Assembly: GCA_003566875.1 (NCBI GenBank)
Contig: PXBQ01000337.1
Location: forward strand, 1-6,901
Reading direction: 5' to 3'
From: Spirochaetaceae bacterium
Lineage (GTDB): Bacteria; Spirochaetota; Spirochaetia; DSM-27196; PXBQ01
Length of the DNA: 6,901 bases
The notes under the pieces: generated by a model
Told to the model about the DNA's origin: nothing
Databases searched by the model: none
What the model saw: only the letters and a program-made list of their open reading frames with translations
Translations under genes and position numbers: made by a program
In this document: piece by piece, positions 6,285-6,901 of the stretch
How positions within the stretch are numbered: position 1 is the first letter of the stretch
Layout of the letters: each line of letters begins with the position of its first letter

Positions 6285-6901
6285 ATGAAAAACTTAAAAG
6301 AAAAAAGAACGATAGTGGTCCTCGACGGCGATCAGACCGGAAAGGAGTTGCTCGCAGAGGCGCTCCGAGTCATTGACTCGGGTGTAACGCGACTCGATGT
6401 GGAGTTTTTGACGTTTGACCTCGGACTCGAGAACAGGCGCAAGACGAAGAACGCGGTCGTGTACGAGGCGGGAGCCGCGATCAGGGAGCATCGCCTGAGC
6501 CTCAAGGCCGCGACGATTACACCTCCCGAGAAAGACGGCGTCGGCAGCCCGAACAAGATTCTGCGCGAGGAGATGGACGCGTCGGTGATCCTGCGGACCG
6601 GGCGGCGCATCCCGGGCGTGAGGCCGATCGGCGGTGTGCACTCACCGATCTCGGTCGTGCGTATGGCGCGCGACGACGCGTACGGCGCCGAAGAGAGGCG
6701 CGAGGGCGCGCCCGGCGAGCTCGAGGAGTACGCGTTCCGGACCGAGAAGATCTCGCGGCGCGTCTGTCGTGCGGTCGCCGAGTACGCTTTTCAACACGCG
6801 CGCCGGACCGGTGCGAAGGTCTTCGGCGGGCCGAAGTTCACCGTGAGCCCCGTGTACGAGGGCTTGTTCAAGGAAGAACTCGACCGGGCGGCCGAGCTGT
6901 A
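6285..6901 (+). CDS. Isocitrate/isopropylmalate dehydrogenase family enzyme, N-terminal part (cut by window edge)
   Basis: The first 205 residues of a beta-decarboxylating dehydrogenase are visible; the C-terminal part is off the right edge. These enzymes oxidise and decarboxylate 2-hydroxy acids such as isocitrate with NAD(P)+. Seen: VVLDGDQTGKELL (11-23), the family's first strand and loop; KAATITPPE (74-82); an isocitrate-type substrate motif Ser88-x-Asn90-x3-Arg94 with Arg104; Arg129 and Tyr133 in RDDAYGAEE; a helix TEKISRRVCRAVAEYAF (153-169); and GGPKFTVSPVYEGLFKEEL (181-199), where Lys184 aligns with the catalytic lysine. The Ser/Asn/Arg pattern favours isocitrate over isopropylmalate, but the subfamily is not classical Icd or LeuB. 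The ATG at 6285 is chosen because homology begins at once; there is no Shine-Dalgarno, and a -10-like box lies just upstream. It is transcribed divergently from the J-protein operon. Confidence 0.9.
   Translation, partial: MKNLKEKRTIVVLDGDQTGKELLAEALRVIDSGVTRLDVEFLTFDLGLENRRKTKNAVVYEAGAAIREHRLSLKAATITPPEKDGVGSPNKILREEMDASVILRTGRRIPGVRPIGGVHSPISVVRMARDDAYGAEERREGAPGELEEYAFRTEKISRRVCRAVAEYAFQHARRTGAKVFGGPKFTVSPVYEGLFKEELDRAAEL

Overview
This 6.9 kb window is dense, GC-rich bacterial chromosome (about 60% G+C by eye). Bacterial-type -35/-10 boxes and Shine-Dalgarno sequences precede several genes. I see no transposase, integrase, phage gene, tRNA, rRNA or CRISPR array, and nothing that fixes the lineage. 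A bacterium is well supported; no phylum is claimed.

Layout: five genes lie on the minus strand and one on the plus strand, diverging from a 135-bp intergenic region at 6150-6284. Read in the minus direction from there: a J-domain co-chaperone-like protein (6149-5478); 13 bp later a Mre11/SbcD/YhaO-type metallophosphoesterase (5464-4340); overlapping it by GTGA, a Rad50/SbcC/YhaN-type coiled-coil ATPase (4343-1887); 90 bp later the magnesium channel/transporter MgtE (1796-438) with a possible promoter of its own; and 90 bp later the N-terminal third of a MoxR-family AAA+ ATPase (347 to the window edge). On the plus strand, 6285 to the right edge encodes the first 205 residues of an isocitrate/isopropylmalate dehydrogenase family enzyme.

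How the genes fit together: the phosphoesterase and ATPase almost certainly form one SbcCD/Mre11-Rad50-like DNA-end-processing complex, since their genes overlap and the domain pairing is classical. The less usual parts are the J-domain protein as first gene of that operon, and the ATPase hinge, which has no cysteine zinc hook but a short beta-rich segment between its coiled coils. MgtE (Mg2+ uptake), MoxR (chaperone-like AAA+ ATPase, normally followed by DUF58/VWA genes that would lie beyond the left edge) and the dehydrogenase look like separate units.

Regulatory features read from sequence only: a perfectly adjacent tandem pair of 14-bp repeats between the divergent J-protein and dehydrogenase genes, plausible promoters for the J-protein, mgtE and moxR-like genes, and -10-like boxes so close to the moxR-like and dehydrogenase start codons that their mRNAs may be nearly leaderless. 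No completely new system is evident. The best candidate for a second look is the J-protein/phosphoesterase/ATPase cluster.
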